Assembly: GCA_016201045.1 (NCBI GenBank)
Contig: JACQDM010000008.1
Coordinates: 1,081,364 to 1,145,363, forward strand
Origin: Afipia sp.
GTDB taxonomy: Bacteria > Pseudomonadota > Alphaproteobacteria > Rhizobiales > Xanthobacteraceae
Direction: 5' to 3'
DNA length: 64,000 nucleotides
The notes beneath the pieces were generated by a model. The model did not search any database and was not told the DNA's origin. It was given only the letters and a program-made list of their open reading frames with translations. This document shows positions 42,260 to 50,467 of the stretch, one piece after another (within the stretch, counting starts at the first letter, position 1; every line of letters begins with the position of its first letter). The translations under genes were made by a program, and so were the position numbers.

Positions 42260-42449
42260 CGCCGGCGGCAGCGGCGCGCAGGCAGTTCACGCACAGGCAA
42301 TCTTCCCCATCCGCCGGCATCGGCAATCTCGCCGTTTCCGCAGCGCACCAGCATTCACCGTTAAGATTGCAGGAAAATGCGGTTCCGCAGCGCGGGCAAT
42401 TCACATTGCGCGTTCCTGTTTTGATGGTTCTCGCTGACGGATTTGTCAT
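42231..42449 (-). CDS. Cysteine-rich CWC family protein
   Basis: 72 residues with two Cys clusters, CPRCGTAFSCNLNGECWC and DCLCVNC, the CWC-family pattern of a small zinc-ribbon-like protein. No function is known for the family. The ATG at 42449 is preferred; an in-frame GTG at 42461 is possible. Overlaps the SemiSWEET gene tail to tail. Expected cytoplasmic. Confidence 0.75.
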   Translation of the reverse strand: MTNPSARTIKTGTRNVNCPRCGTAFSCNLNGECWCAAETARLPMPADGEDCLCVNCLRAAAAGANRDAASSR

Positions 42450-42576
42450 GGTGCCGAACACGATTCCGCCGAAACTTTCATGTGCCGTTCATCCGCTCCG
42501 GCAGTAGACTCATGAACGCGGTATAAGTGTGAGCCGACCAACGCTGAAGATCAACTTAAGAGAGTTGCGAGACGTC

Positions 42577-44121
42577 ATGGCCCGGGATCCGCAAGGCGCA
42601 CTTGTCGCACTCAATCGCTTCGGTCTCGGCGCGCGCGGCGGCGCGGCGGGCGATTTTTCGAGTGCAGCATCCGATCCGCGCGGCTTCGTGAAGGCCGAGT
42701 TGTTTCGTCCCAACGCCGCGTTGCTCGATCTGCCGAACCTGCAGACCACGCCCGATCTCGCGAGGGCATTTTTCGACTATCAGGCCGAACAGGATCGCGA
42801 GCGCGCGGCGCAGCCGAAAGTCGCCGATGCGATGGCGTCGGTGGCGACGGACGCGAAATCGCCCGCACCGGAAGCAACCGCGCCGAAGCCGGACACCCAG
42901 ATGGCGGACGGCAATGCCACCATGCAGCCGAATGCCGTGTCGGGTACTGTGACGCCGGATGCGATGAAGCCCAACGCGGCGCCGGCCAAGGAGCCGCCGC
43001 AGCCGCTCAACATCATCCAGAAAACATTCCGTGCCGAAGCGCTGGCGCGCTTGCAACGCGCCAACATCGCCGAAAGCGGATTCGTCGAACGGCTCGTCGC
43101 GTTCTGGTCCAATCATTTCTGCATTTCGGCCAACAAGGCGGGCCTCGAGAGAATGTGGTGCGGCTCGTTCGAGCGCGAGGCGATCCGTCCGCATGTGCTC
43201 GGACGATTTGCCGACATGCTCAAAGCCGTCGAGCAGCATCCGGCGATGATCTTTTTTCTCGATAACCAGCAGTCGATGGGTCCGAATTCGAGAGCGGGCA
43301 TCAACCGCAACAAAGGCATCAACGAGAATCTCGCGCGCGAGATCATGGAATTGCATACGCTCGGCGTCGGTGGCGGCTACACGCAGGACGACGTGACGTC
43401 GCTGGCGCGCATTATCAGCGGCTGGACATTTTCGGGAAGGAACGGCCGTCTCGGCCCGCCGGGGCATTTCGCTTTCGTCGCGAATTTTCACGAACCCGGC
43501 GCACATAAACTGCTCGGCAAATTCTACGACGAGGAAGGGCTTGCGCAGGGCGAGGCGGCGCTCAGCGACATCGCGCGCCATCCGTCCACCGCAAAATTCA
43601 TCGCGACGAAATTCGCGCGGCATTTTGTGGCCGACGATCCGCCGCCCGCGCTGGTCGCGCGTCTTGAAAATGTGTTTCGCAAGACCGACGGCGATCTCAA
43701 AGCAATGACTCTGGCTCTCGTCGATTCCGATGAGGCGTGGAGTGTGCCGATGACCAAGCTGCGCGCGCCTTATGAATATCTGGTGGCGAGCGGGCGGCTG
43801 ATCGCGCGGATGCCGGAAGAACCGATGCGTTATCTTGGCGGCCTCAACGTGCTGGGCCAGCCGCTATGGACCCCGCCGGGACCGAACGGATTTGCCGATA
43901 CCAACGCGGCCTGGGCCGCGCCGGAGAACATGAAGTTGCGGCTCGATATCGCATCGACGATTTCGTCGCGCGTCGGCGACGCGTTCGATCCGCGCGCGCT
44001 GCTCGACGTGATGGCCGGCGAAGCGGCATCCAGCGAAACACGTCAAACGATTAATCGGGCGGAGACCAAGCAGCAGGCGATGGCGCTTTTGCTGATGTCG
44101 CCGGAATTCCAGAGGAGATGA
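42577..44121 (+). CDS. DUF1800 domain protein
   Basis: About 514 residues of the DUF1800 family. Visible landmarks are ALVALNRFGLGARGG at the start, a Pro/Ala/Met-rich low-complexity insert (about 75-140) that separates the first helices from the core, FWSNHFCISANKAGLERMWCGSFEREAIRP in two parts, the NRNKGINENLAREIMELHTLGV block with its conserved Asn/Glu/His, and a C-terminal LRLDIASTISSRVG region. No signal peptide. The function of the family is unknown; it almost always pairs with DUF1501, as here. ATG at 42577 fits relatives better than the GTG at 42529. Confidence 0.88.
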   Translation: MARDPQGALVALNRFGLGARGGAAGDFSSAASDPRGFVKAELFRPNAALLDLPNLQTTPDLARAFFDYQAEQDRERAAQPKVADAMASVATDAKSPAPEATAPKPDTQMADGNATMQPNAVSGTVTPDAMKPNAAPAKEPPQPLNIIQKTFRAEALARLQRANIAESGFVERLVAFWSNHFCISANKAGLERMWCGSFEREAIRPHVLGRFADMLKAVEQHPAMIFFLDNQQSMGPNSRAGINRNKGINENLAREIMELHTLGVGGGYTQDDVTSLARIISGWTFSGRNGRLGPPGHFAFVANFHEPGAHKLLGKFYDEEGLAQGEAALSDIARHPSTAKFIATKFARHFVADDPPPALVARLENVFRKTDGDLKAMTLALVDSDEAWSVPMTKLRAPYEYLVASGRLIARMPEEPMRYLGGLNVLGQPLWTPPGPNGFADTNAAWAAPENMKLRLDIASTISSRVGDAFDPRALLDVMAGEAASSETRQTINRAETKQQAMALLLMSPEFQRR

Positions 44122-44123
44122 AC

Positions 44124-45356
44124 ATGAGCATCTTCGATTGTTGCGAAAGCCGGACGCCGCGCGGCGTTTCGCGCCGTTCGCTTTTGATGGGTGCCGCGAC
44201 CTTCGCGGCGTGGGCTTATCTGCCGAAATTCGCGCACGCGGCGGACGGTCGCGATCCGCGTCTCGTGATCGTCATCCTGCGTGGTGCGCTCGATGGGTTG
44301 GCGACCGTCGCACCTGTCGGCGATCCGGACTATGCGGGCCTTCATGGTTCGATCGCGTTGAGCAAAGACGGCCCGCACGCGGCAACGATGCTCGATTCCT
44401 TTTTCGCGCTGCATCCATCAATGCCGGAGTTTGCGCGCATGTTTAAAGACAAGAAGGCGGCGGTCGTGCATGCGGTCGCGACGGCCTATCGCGAACGGTC
44501 GCATTTCGACGGGCAGGACGTGCTTGAAAGCGGCTTCGGCGGACCGGGCCGCGTGCAGAGCGGCTGGCTCAATCGTGCGCTGGAAAATTTGCCGCGCGGC
44601 GAGCGAGTGATGAGCGCATTGAGCGTCGGCCCAACGACGCCGTTGGTGTTGCGCGGGTCCGCGCCGACGGTGGGATGGACCCCGGCGACCTTGCCGCAGG
44701 CCGCCGATGACACCGCGATGCGCCTGCTCGATCTCTATCGGCATCGCGATCCGGCGCTGGCAACGGCACTGTCTCAAGGATTGCAGATTGAGAAGGCTGC
44801 GCTCGGCGACGACATGAAACCGAAGCCCGGCGCGGGCGGCATCGGGGCGATGCGGCTTGCCGCCAAGGGCGCGGCGAAACTGATGGCTGCCGATGACGGT
44901 CCTCGCATTGCCGCGCTCGCATTCGACGGATGGGACACGCATGCCAACGAGGGCGGTCCGGTCGGCCGTCTCGCGCAATTGCTCGGCGGTCTCGATGGTG
45001 CGCTGGCTGAATTCGAGACGGGTCTCGGCGAACGCTGGAAAGATACGGTCATTGTCGTGGCGACCGAGTTCGGCCGCACCGCGCGCATCAACGGCACCGA
45101 CGGCACCGATCACGGCACGGGGACGATTGCGTTGCTCGCAGGCGGAGCGGTCAACGGCGGCCGCGTGATTTCGGATTGGCCGGGACTGAAGATTGCAAAC
45201 CTTTACGAGAATCGCGATCTCAAGCCGACGACCGATCTGCGCGGCGTCATCAAGGGTGTGCTGCGCGACCACCTCGGACTCGGCGACAAGGTGCTGGCGG
45301 AGTCCGTGTTCCCCGACAGCGCAGGCGTGAAAGCCGTACAGGGATTGATCGCTTAA
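44124..45356 (+). CDS. DUF1501 domain protein with Tat signal
   Basis: 410 residues. The N-terminus has a twin-arginine signal (SRRSLLMGAATFAAWAYLP), so the protein is exported folded. The body shows the DUF1501 motifs LRGALDGLATVAP, YRERSHFDGQDVLESG, DGWDTHANEGG and TEFGRTARINGTDGTDHGTG, a pattern reminiscent of the alkaline-phosphatase/sulfatase superfamily. Start: AGAGGAG (44111-44117) is 6 bases before the ATG at 44124 but touches the ATG at 44118, so 44124 is the start. It overlaps the translation unit of DUF1800; the two probably act together. Confidence 0.88.
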   Translation: MSIFDCCESRTPRGVSRRSLLMGAATFAAWAYLPKFAHAADGRDPRLVIVILRGALDGLATVAPVGDPDYAGLHGSIALSKDGPHAATMLDSFFALHPSMPEFARMFKDKKAAVVHAVATAYRERSHFDGQDVLESGFGGPGRVQSGWLNRALENLPRGERVMSALSVGPTTPLVLRGSAPTVGWTPATLPQAADDTAMRLLDLYRHRDPALATALSQGLQIEKAALGDDMKPKPGAGGIGAMRLAAKGAAKLMAADDGPRIAALAFDGWDTHANEGGPVGRLAQLLGGLDGALAEFETGLGERWKDTVIVVATEFGRTARINGTDGTDHGTGTIALLAGGAVNGGRVISDWPGLKIANLYENRDLKPTTDLRGVIKGVLRDHLGLGDKVLAESVFPDSAGVKAVQGLIA

Positions 45357-45359
45357 GCG

Positions 45360-45827
45360 CTAGTTCGCGACGTCGCAGACATCGACCCATTCGGCATGGG
45401 TCAATTCGGCCATGCGCGCAGGTGAAATTCGTACCGCGCTGTTGACCGAGCCTGCGGCGGGCACAACCTCGCCGAAATTCTTCAGCGATAAGTCGCAGTA
45501 GATTTTCAGAGGATTTTTCAGACCGAACGGGCAGATGCCGCCGACCGGATGGCCGGTCGCTTCCAGCGCTTCCTCGGCGTTGAGCATGCGTGGCTTGCCG
45601 CCGAACGCCGCGCGCGCCTTCTTGTTGTTGAGCCGCGCGGTGCCGCAGGTGACAACAAGCATGTTCATGTCACCCACGCGCAGCGAGAGAGTCTTCGCGA
45701 TTTCGGCAGGCGTCACCCCGAACGCTTCGGCCGCGAGCACGACTGTCGCCGAACTCTTGTCCGACTCGATCACTTCGATGTCAGGCGCATTCTTCGCGAA
45801 AAATTCGCGAACCGATTCCACGCTCAT
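45360..45827 (-). CDS. YbaK/EbsC-type aminoacyl-tRNA deacylase-like protein
   Basis: 155 residues of the YbaK/ProX editing-domain family. Motifs: LSLRVGDMNMLVVTCGTARLNNKKARAAFG in two parts (about 50-80) with the catalytic-type Lys, and HPVGGICPFGLKNPLKIYCD (split about 105-124) with the GxxPFG loop. Family members hydrolyse mischarged tRNA, for example Cys-tRNAPro or Ala-tRNAPro. It lies 5 bases downstream of the amidohydrolase gene on the same strand and is the last gene of that group, which also contains proC; the shared proline theme is suggestive only. Confidence 0.85.
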   Translation of the reverse strand: MSVESVREFFAKNAPDIEVIESDKSSATVVLAAEAFGVTPAEIAKTLSLRVGDMNMLVVTCGTARLNNKKARAAFGGKPRMLNAEEALEATGHPVGGICPFGLKNPLKIYCDLSLKNFGEVVPAAGSVNSAVRISPARMAELTHAEWVDVCDVAN

Positions 45828-45832
45828 GCTTG

Positions 45833-46720
45833 TCAGATGCCGAGCAGCTTGCGCGCGTTGTCCTTCAGAATTTTCGGGCGCACGTCGTCGCGGATTTCCA
45901 GCTTGGAGAAATCCGACAGCCAGCGATCCGGCGTGATGACGGGCCAATCCGAGCCGAACAGCATCTTGTCTTGCAGCACCGTGTTGACGTAACGCACGAG
46001 GATCGGCGGGAAATATTTCGGCGACCATCCGGAGAGATCGATATAGACGTTCGGCTTGTGGGTCGCGACCGACAGCGCTTCTTCCTGCCAAGGGAAAGAA
46101 GGATGCGCGAGAATGATTTTCATGTCCGGAAAATCCACCGCGACGTCGTCGATATACATCGGGTTGGAATATTTCAGCCGCATGCCGTTGCCGCCGCGCA
46201 TGCCCGAACCCACGCCCGTTTGCCCGGTGTGAAACAGCGCGATCGCGCCGGCTTCGTTGATCGCCTCATATAAAGGATAGGCCATGCGGTCGTTCGGATA
46301 GAAGCCCTGCATGGTGGGATGGAATTTGAATCCCTTGATCCCATATTCGCGCAGCAGCGTGCGCGCCTCGCGCGCGCCGAGCTTGCCTTTCGCGGGATCG
46401 ATACTGGCGAACGGAATCAGCACGTCGGAATTCTGCTGCGCGAGTTCGGCCATCTCGTAATTGTTGTAGCGGCGAAAACCCGTTTCGCGCTCGGCATCGA
46501 CCGGGAAAATCACGGCTGCGATTTTCTTCGCGCGATAGTAAGCGGCGGTCTCCGGCACCGTCGGCGGATGCTTGTGCGGCGATTTGAAATATTCCGACAT
46601 CGCCGCCTGAAAATCGTCGTAGCCGTCGTCGCCATGCGTGCCGCAGGGTTCTTCCGCGTGCGTGTGAATGTCGATGGCGACGAGATCGTCGACGTTCAGC
46701 GCTTTCGTTTTATCCAGCAT
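45833..46720 (-). CDS. Amidohydrolase family (metal-dependent hydrolase/decarboxylase)
   Basis: 295 residues folded as a TIM-barrel of the amidohydrolase-2 type. Metal-binding motifs are IDIHTHAEEP near the N-terminus (His-x-His), GFKFHP near the middle, ALFHTG, AHPSFPW and FGSDWP near the C-terminus with the catalytic Asp. Relatives include 4-oxalomesaconate-type and aromatic-acid decarboxylases; the substrate cannot be called. Between proC and the YbaK gene, spaced 9 and 5 bases, so probably one transcript. Confidence 0.88.
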   Translation of the reverse strand: MLDKTKALNVDDLVAIDIHTHAEEPCGTHGDDGYDDFQAAMSEYFKSPHKHPPTVPETAAYYRAKKIAAVIFPVDAERETGFRRYNNYEMAELAQQNSDVLIPFASIDPAKGKLGAREARTLLREYGIKGFKFHPTMQGFYPNDRMAYPLYEAINEAGAIALFHTGQTGVGSGMRGGNGMRLKYSNPMYIDDVAVDFPDMKIILAHPSFPWQEEALSVATHKPNVYIDLSGWSPKYFPPILVRYVNTVLQDKMLFGSDWPVITPDRWLSDFSKLEIRDDVRPKILKDNARKLLGI

Positions 46721-46729
46721 GGCTTACTC

Positions 46730-47560
46730 CTACTTCGACAATTCTTTCGAACGTTTGGCGGCGGCTTCGACCGCGCGTTTCAAAAGCGGCTGAAATCCGC
46801 CGTCGCCCATCAGCACGCTCAACGCGGCGGCGGTGGTGCCGCCGGGCGAGGTCACGTTCTCGCGCAGTTTACCACTCGGCAAATCGGATTGACGCAATAA
46901 CTCGCCGGAACCGGACACGGTTTCGCGCGCGAGCTTCGTCGCCAGCGCTTCGGGCAAACCCGCGGCGATGCCTGCGCGCGCAAGTTCTTCGGCGAGGAGA
47001 AAGATATAGGCGGGACCGGACCCGGACACGGCGGTCACTGCGTCCATCAGCGATTCGTCTTCGATCCATTCGACCGACCCGGTCGCGCGCAATAGTGCGT
47101 CGGCGACGTCACGCTGTGGCTTTTCGACGCCCACGCCCGCAACGGCAACCGTGATGCCGCGACCGATGGCGGCTGGCGTGTTCGGCATCGCGCGCACGGC
47201 CACGCCGCCGCAAACGTCTTTCAGCACGGCGAGGGGCGTTCCAGCCATGATCGAGACCACGAGCGTTTTCGAACCGACGAGTGATTTCAGTTGCGGCCCG
47301 GCTTCGCGAAACATCTGCGGTTTGACAGCGATGATTAAAACGTCAGCGTTGCCGATATCTTTAACCGCCGGATTGAGCCTGACGCCTTTGGCTGCAAAGT
47401 TCACATTGCGCATGTCGTCGGAGAGATGCGGCTCAATGACGACGACGCGTTTCGGATCGAGTCCCCGCGCCAGCCATCCGGTCAGCATCGCGCCGCCCAT
47501 CTTTCCCGCGCCCGCGAGAACGATCGTGCCTTTGAGTTCGGAGAGTGCGGTGGCGGTCAT
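46730..47560 (-). CDS. proC: Pyrroline-5-carboxylate reductase
   Basis: 276 residues. NAD(P)H-binding Rossmann motif GAGKMGGAMLTGW (about 18-30), then the core VKPQMF, MPNTPA, and the C-terminal catalytic helix AVSGSGPAYIFLLAEEL and SPGGTTAAAL typical of ProC. It makes the last step of proline synthesis. The ATG at 47560 is used; the frame continues upstream through a palindromic repeat and is not coding there. Confidence 0.95.
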   Translation of the reverse strand: MTATALSELKGTIVLAGAGKMGGAMLTGWLARGLDPKRVVVIEPHLSDDMRNVNFAAKGVRLNPAVKDIGNADVLIIAVKPQMFREAGPQLKSLVGSKTLVVSIMAGTPLAVLKDVCGGVAVRAMPNTPAAIGRGITVAVAGVGVEKPQRDVADALLRATGSVEWIEDESLMDAVTAVSGSGPAYIFLLAEELARAGIAAGLPEALATKLARETVSGSGELLRQSDLPSGKLRENVTSPGGTTAAALSVLMGDGGFQPLLKRAVEAAAKRSKELSK

Positions 47561-47605
47561 GAGCGGCAATTCATCTATGGCGAGGCGGTCGATGGATGCA
47601 TCATA

Positions 47606-47697
47606 ATTGTCATGGCCGGGCTTGTCCCGGCCATCTCGACAAGGTTGGCACGGTGCTTCGCAAATCGGGATCACCGGGACAAGCCCGGTGATGACAG
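47606..47697. repeat. Intergenic double palindrome (two hairpins in inverted orientation)
   Basis: Left hairpin arms ATGGCCGGG and CCCGGCCAT with loop CTTGT (47612-47634); right hairpin arms ATCACCGGG and CCCGGTGAT with loop ACAAG (47670-47692). The whole is a larger inverted repeat, with TGTCAT at the left end and ATGACA at the right. It lies just upstream of proC between genes, and I remember such elements as common intergenic repeats in Bradyrhizobium and relatives. Confidence 0.85.
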
Positions 47698-47726
47698 CCA
47701 TTGATTGCGTTACCGGCTCGGACGCC

Positions 47727-48227
47727 TCACGCCTCGCCGGCGGTGTCGAACATCGCAGCGCTCATGGCGTCCTGCGCGGTCTTGCCCGCCCAGACCACGA
47801 ATTGCAGCGCCGGATAATAGCGCTCGCAGGCCGACAGCGCGCCGTCCAGCATCAGTTCGCATTGCGTTGGCGACGCGACGAGGCCGTCGGGCAGGATCAG
47901 CGCCTGCCGGAACATCACCGAGCCGGTCGAGGTCCACAGATCGAAGTGGCCGACCCAAAGCTGCTCGTTGATCGCGGCGACCAGGCGGCGCACTTCCTCG
48001 CGCCGCGCTTCCGGCACTTTCATGTCGAAGGCACAGGCCAGATGCAGCGCGTCGATCTCGCCCATCCACGTGAACGAGAGCTGATAATCGGTCCACTGGC
48101 CGCGCGTCAGAATCGTGACTTCGTCGTCGCCCGAACGCTCGAACGACCAGTCGTTCGAGGCGGCGATCTCCTCGACGACGCTCAGCGGGTTGGTCCGCGA
48201 ATCCGTGATGATGTCCAAATGGGACAT
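47727..48227 (-). CDS. YbjN domain protein
   Basis: 166 residues of the YbjN family: the core reads LSFTWMGEIDALHLACAFDMKVPEARREEVRRLVAAINEQLWVGHFDLW in several parts, with the TIR-domain-like Ca-sensor YbjN pattern of alternating strands and helices. In enterobacteria YbjN affects motility, multidrug resistance and stress; here the role is unknown. ATG at 48227 matches the family start. Separate from proC by the palindrome element. Confidence 0.85.
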   Translation of the reverse strand: MSHLDIITDSRTNPLSVVEEIAASNDWSFERSGDDEVTILTRGQWTDYQLSFTWMGEIDALHLACAFDMKVPEARREEVRRLVAAINEQLWVGHFDLWTSTGSVMFRQALILPDGLVASPTQCELMLDGALSACERYYPALQFVVWAGKTAQDAMSAAMFDTAGEA

Positions 48228-48558
48228 GCTGTCTGAGCCCTGTTGTTGTGAGGGTTGCGAACGCTGAACCGGACCGCCGATACGGCAACTGGCGTGCTGA
48301 AATTGATCGGTGATTTGCAGACTCCGCGCAACGCGGAGCCTGATCCCGTCCACAGGTGATCGGTTAATTCACAGGTTCATCAACAACTAAGCGCGGGCTG
48401 TGGATCGCTAAGCGTTAGCGAATGCAATTCGTGAGTCGGGATATGGGCTTAGGCTGAAAATTGCTTTGCCGGCCCGGCACGTTCGCGAGAACAAAACGGA
48501 ATCGGATTCGCGCATCGCGAGTCCGGGCGTCAATTTTCGTGAAAAGCAAGTCTTCTTC
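48228..48558. other. Intergenic region between YbjN gene and prs
   Basis: 331 bases holding no gene I can support. It has an inverted repeat CTCCGCG / CGCGGAG near 48322-48338 and, near the prs end, GGATTCGCG / CGCGAGTCC (48504-48524), which pairs with one wobble and could be a weak prs terminator but lacks a T-run immediately after. The promoter of the YbjN gene must lie in its left part. Confidence 0.5.
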
Positions 48559-49512
48559 TCAGTCGAACAGGCTCGACACCGACTCTTCGGATGCGGTGCG
48601 GCCGATGGCGTCGCCGATCAGGGACGCGATGGGAAGCACGCGGATATTGCTCGCCTCGCGCATGGCCTTGGTCGGCTGGATCGAGTCGGTGATGACCAGT
48701 TCTTTCAGCTTGGAGCCGGTGATGCGCGGCACCGCACCGCCCGACAGCACGCCGTGGGTGATGTAGGCGTAAACGTCCTTCGCGCCGTTGGCGAGCAGCG
48801 CATCGGCGGCATTCACCAGCGTGCCGCCGGAGTCGACGATGTCGTCGATCAGGATGCAGGTGTAACCGGCGACTTCGCCGATCACGTTCATGACTTCGGA
48901 TTCGCCGGCGCGCTCGCGGCGCTTGTCGATGATGGCGAGCGGGGCGTTGATGCGCTTGGCGAGGCCGCGTGCGCGGATCACGCCGCCGACGTCGGGCGAC
49001 ACAACCATCACTTTGGACAGGTCGAACCGCTCCTTGATGTCGCGCGCCATCACGGGTGCCGCGAACAGGTTGTCGGTCGGGATGTCGAAGAAGCCTTGGA
49101 TCTGCGCGGCGTGCAGGTCGAGCGTCATCACGCGGTCCGCACCTGCATGCGTGATGATGTTCGCCACGAGCTTGGCGGAAATCGGCGCGCGCGAGCCGAC
49201 TTTTCGATCCTGCCGCGCGTAGCCGAAATAGGGAATCACCGCCGTGATGCGGCGCGCCGAGGCGCGGCGCAGCGCATCGGTCATGATCAGCAATTCCATC
49301 AGGTGGTCGTTGGCCGGATAGGACGTGGATTGAATCACGAACACGTCGGAGCCGCGCACGTTCTCCAGCACTTCGACGAAAATCTCGTTGTCGGCGAAGC
49401 GGCGCACGCTCGCTTTGGTCAGCGGGACGCCGAGCCAATCCGAAATTCCTGCGGCCAATTCCGGATTCGAGTTGCCCGCAACCAGTTTGATGGAGCCGTT
49501 TTTCGCCGAAAT
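48559..49512 (-). CDS. prs: Ribose-phosphate pyrophosphokinase, probable ATT start
   Basis: PRPP synthetase, 317 residues from the codon chosen. It makes PRPP from ribose 5-phosphate and ATP for purine, pyrimidine, His, Trp and NAD synthesis. Motifs: [16 protein letters not shown] at the start, [32 protein letters not shown] (metal site), and the PRPP-binding [10 protein letters not shown]. Start: in many relatives Prs begins at the [10 protein letters not shown] segment. Here the codon at this place is ATT (49510-49512), preceded by AAAAGGAG with 8 bases between. The nearest in-frame ATG is 14 codons upstream (49554) and has no such site. The ATT start gives exactly the family length; use of the upstream ATG remains possible. 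Confidence 0.95.
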   Translation of the reverse strand: MSAKNGSIKLVAGNSNPELAAGISDWLGVPLTKASVRRFADNEIFVEVLENVRGSDVFVIQSTSYPANDHLMELLIMTDALRRASARRITAVIPYFGYARQDRKVGSRAPISAKLVANIITHAGADRVMTLDLHAAQIQGFFDIPTDNLFAAPVMARDIKERFDLSKVMVVSPDVGGVIRARGLAKRINAPLAIIDKRRERAGESEVMNVIGEVAGYTCILIDDIVDSGGTLVNAADALLANGAKDVYAYITHGVLSGGAVPRITGSKLKELVITDSIQPTKAMREASNIRVLPIASLIGDAIGRTASEESVSSLFD

Positions 49513-49520
49513 CGCTGCCT

Positions 49521-49528
49521 CTCCTTTT
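49521..49528 (-). promoter_or_regulatory. Ribosome-binding site supporting the ATT start of prs
   Basis: AAAAGGAG on the minus strand, 8 bases before the ATT at 49512. If the upstream ATG (49554) were used, this site would be translated as Lys-Gly-Glu inside the protein. Confidence 0.6.
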
Positions 49529-49686
49529 GAACTGGGGGACACGCTTTTCAACATTTCGTCGGCCTTCAGGAACCCGCGTTATCGGGGCTTTCGCACGTGC
49601 GAGGGTCTACCAAGGACAGCTTGCCGCTGGCAATACGGAGCGGGCCGTTATCCTGCAAAAACAGGCATTTCGGCGTGATGCCGTGC

Positions 49687-50280
49687 TTAATGCGCGCTGA
49701 AGGCCACGGCGGTGATTTGAGGCGACGCGGAATCGGCCGGAATTTCGTCGGCTGACGCAACGGCGGGGCCGGTTCGCGGCGCTTCGGGCGTCGGGTCTTC
49801 CGGCGCGGGTGCCGTTCCGTTGATCATGCTGGAGACGCCGTTCAGCCCAGCGGCCGCGATTCGGCGCATCACCTGATCGTCGGCGGTGGCCCAGGCATCG
49901 CGTCCGGCTTTGCCGGTTGGCTCCTCGCCGGACAGCCGAAGCGCCCGGTTCTGGTTGCGGTCGTAAACGTCCCACACCCACGCGATGGTGGTCTTGCCGC
50001 GCCGGACCTGCGCGGAGAGATAGCTGCGGATGCGATAGGCGGCCGGCGCTTCGCGCGATACGATCATGAAGCTCTTGGCACTGGACTCGGTTTCCAGCGC
50101 ACGCACGAGGCGGTCGAACACCTGCTGCGGCGGACCATCCACGGATTCGAACGCAACCGTCGGCCCGAAGGATTGACCGGCCGGCATGGCGATCTGCCCG
50201 GAGGACGCACAGCCCGACACCAGCGCGAGCAACGCAAGCAGCGCCATGCGCCGCGCGTTGCGCGACACTGTTCGTGTCAC
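49687..50280 (-). CDS. Hypothetical lipoprotein
   Basis: About 197 residues. A basic N-region followed by MALLALLALVSGC, whose LVSGC is a lipobox, so the mature protein is lipid-anchored at the Cys. The mature part has VDGPPQQVFDRLVRALETESSAKSFMIVSR and ends in an Ala/Pro-rich tail. I do not recognise the family. The GTG at 50280 has AGG upstream; an ATG at 50247 and a TTG at 50301 are alternatives. Confidence 0.7.
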   Translation of the reverse strand: MTRTVSRNARRMALLALLALVSGCASSGQIAMPAGQSFGPTVAFESVDGPPQQVFDRLVRALETESSAKSFMIVSREAPAAYRIRSYLSAQVRRGKTTIAWVWDVYDRNQNRALRLSGEEPTGKAGRDAWATADDQVMRRIAAAGLNGVSSMINGTAPAPEDPTPEAPRTGPAVASADEIPADSASPQITAVAFSAH

Positions 50281-50467
50281 GATGTGCCTGTGGATTTTCA
50301 ACTCTACGCCGCCCGTTTATTTTCTGGCGGGTTTGCCCCGCCTTGCAGGTCAGGTCGAGCGATATCGTTAAAATGCGTTAACGTCTAGGGCGGGCGGGCT
50401 ATAGTGAAGTGGTCCGGCATCACGTTTCCGCTGCCCTATTTGTTTGATTTCATTGCAGGAGATTTCC

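Noticed and set aside
48504..48524. Inverted repeat as a strong prs terminator
   Set aside because: The stem pairs well, but the following T-rich stretch is 5-10 bases away and short, so I left it as a weak possibility.
50368..50383. TTAA-N6-TTAA upstream of the 50468 gene as a CtrA site
   Set aside because: The spacing is 6 instead of 7, and CtrA sites are strict in spacing.
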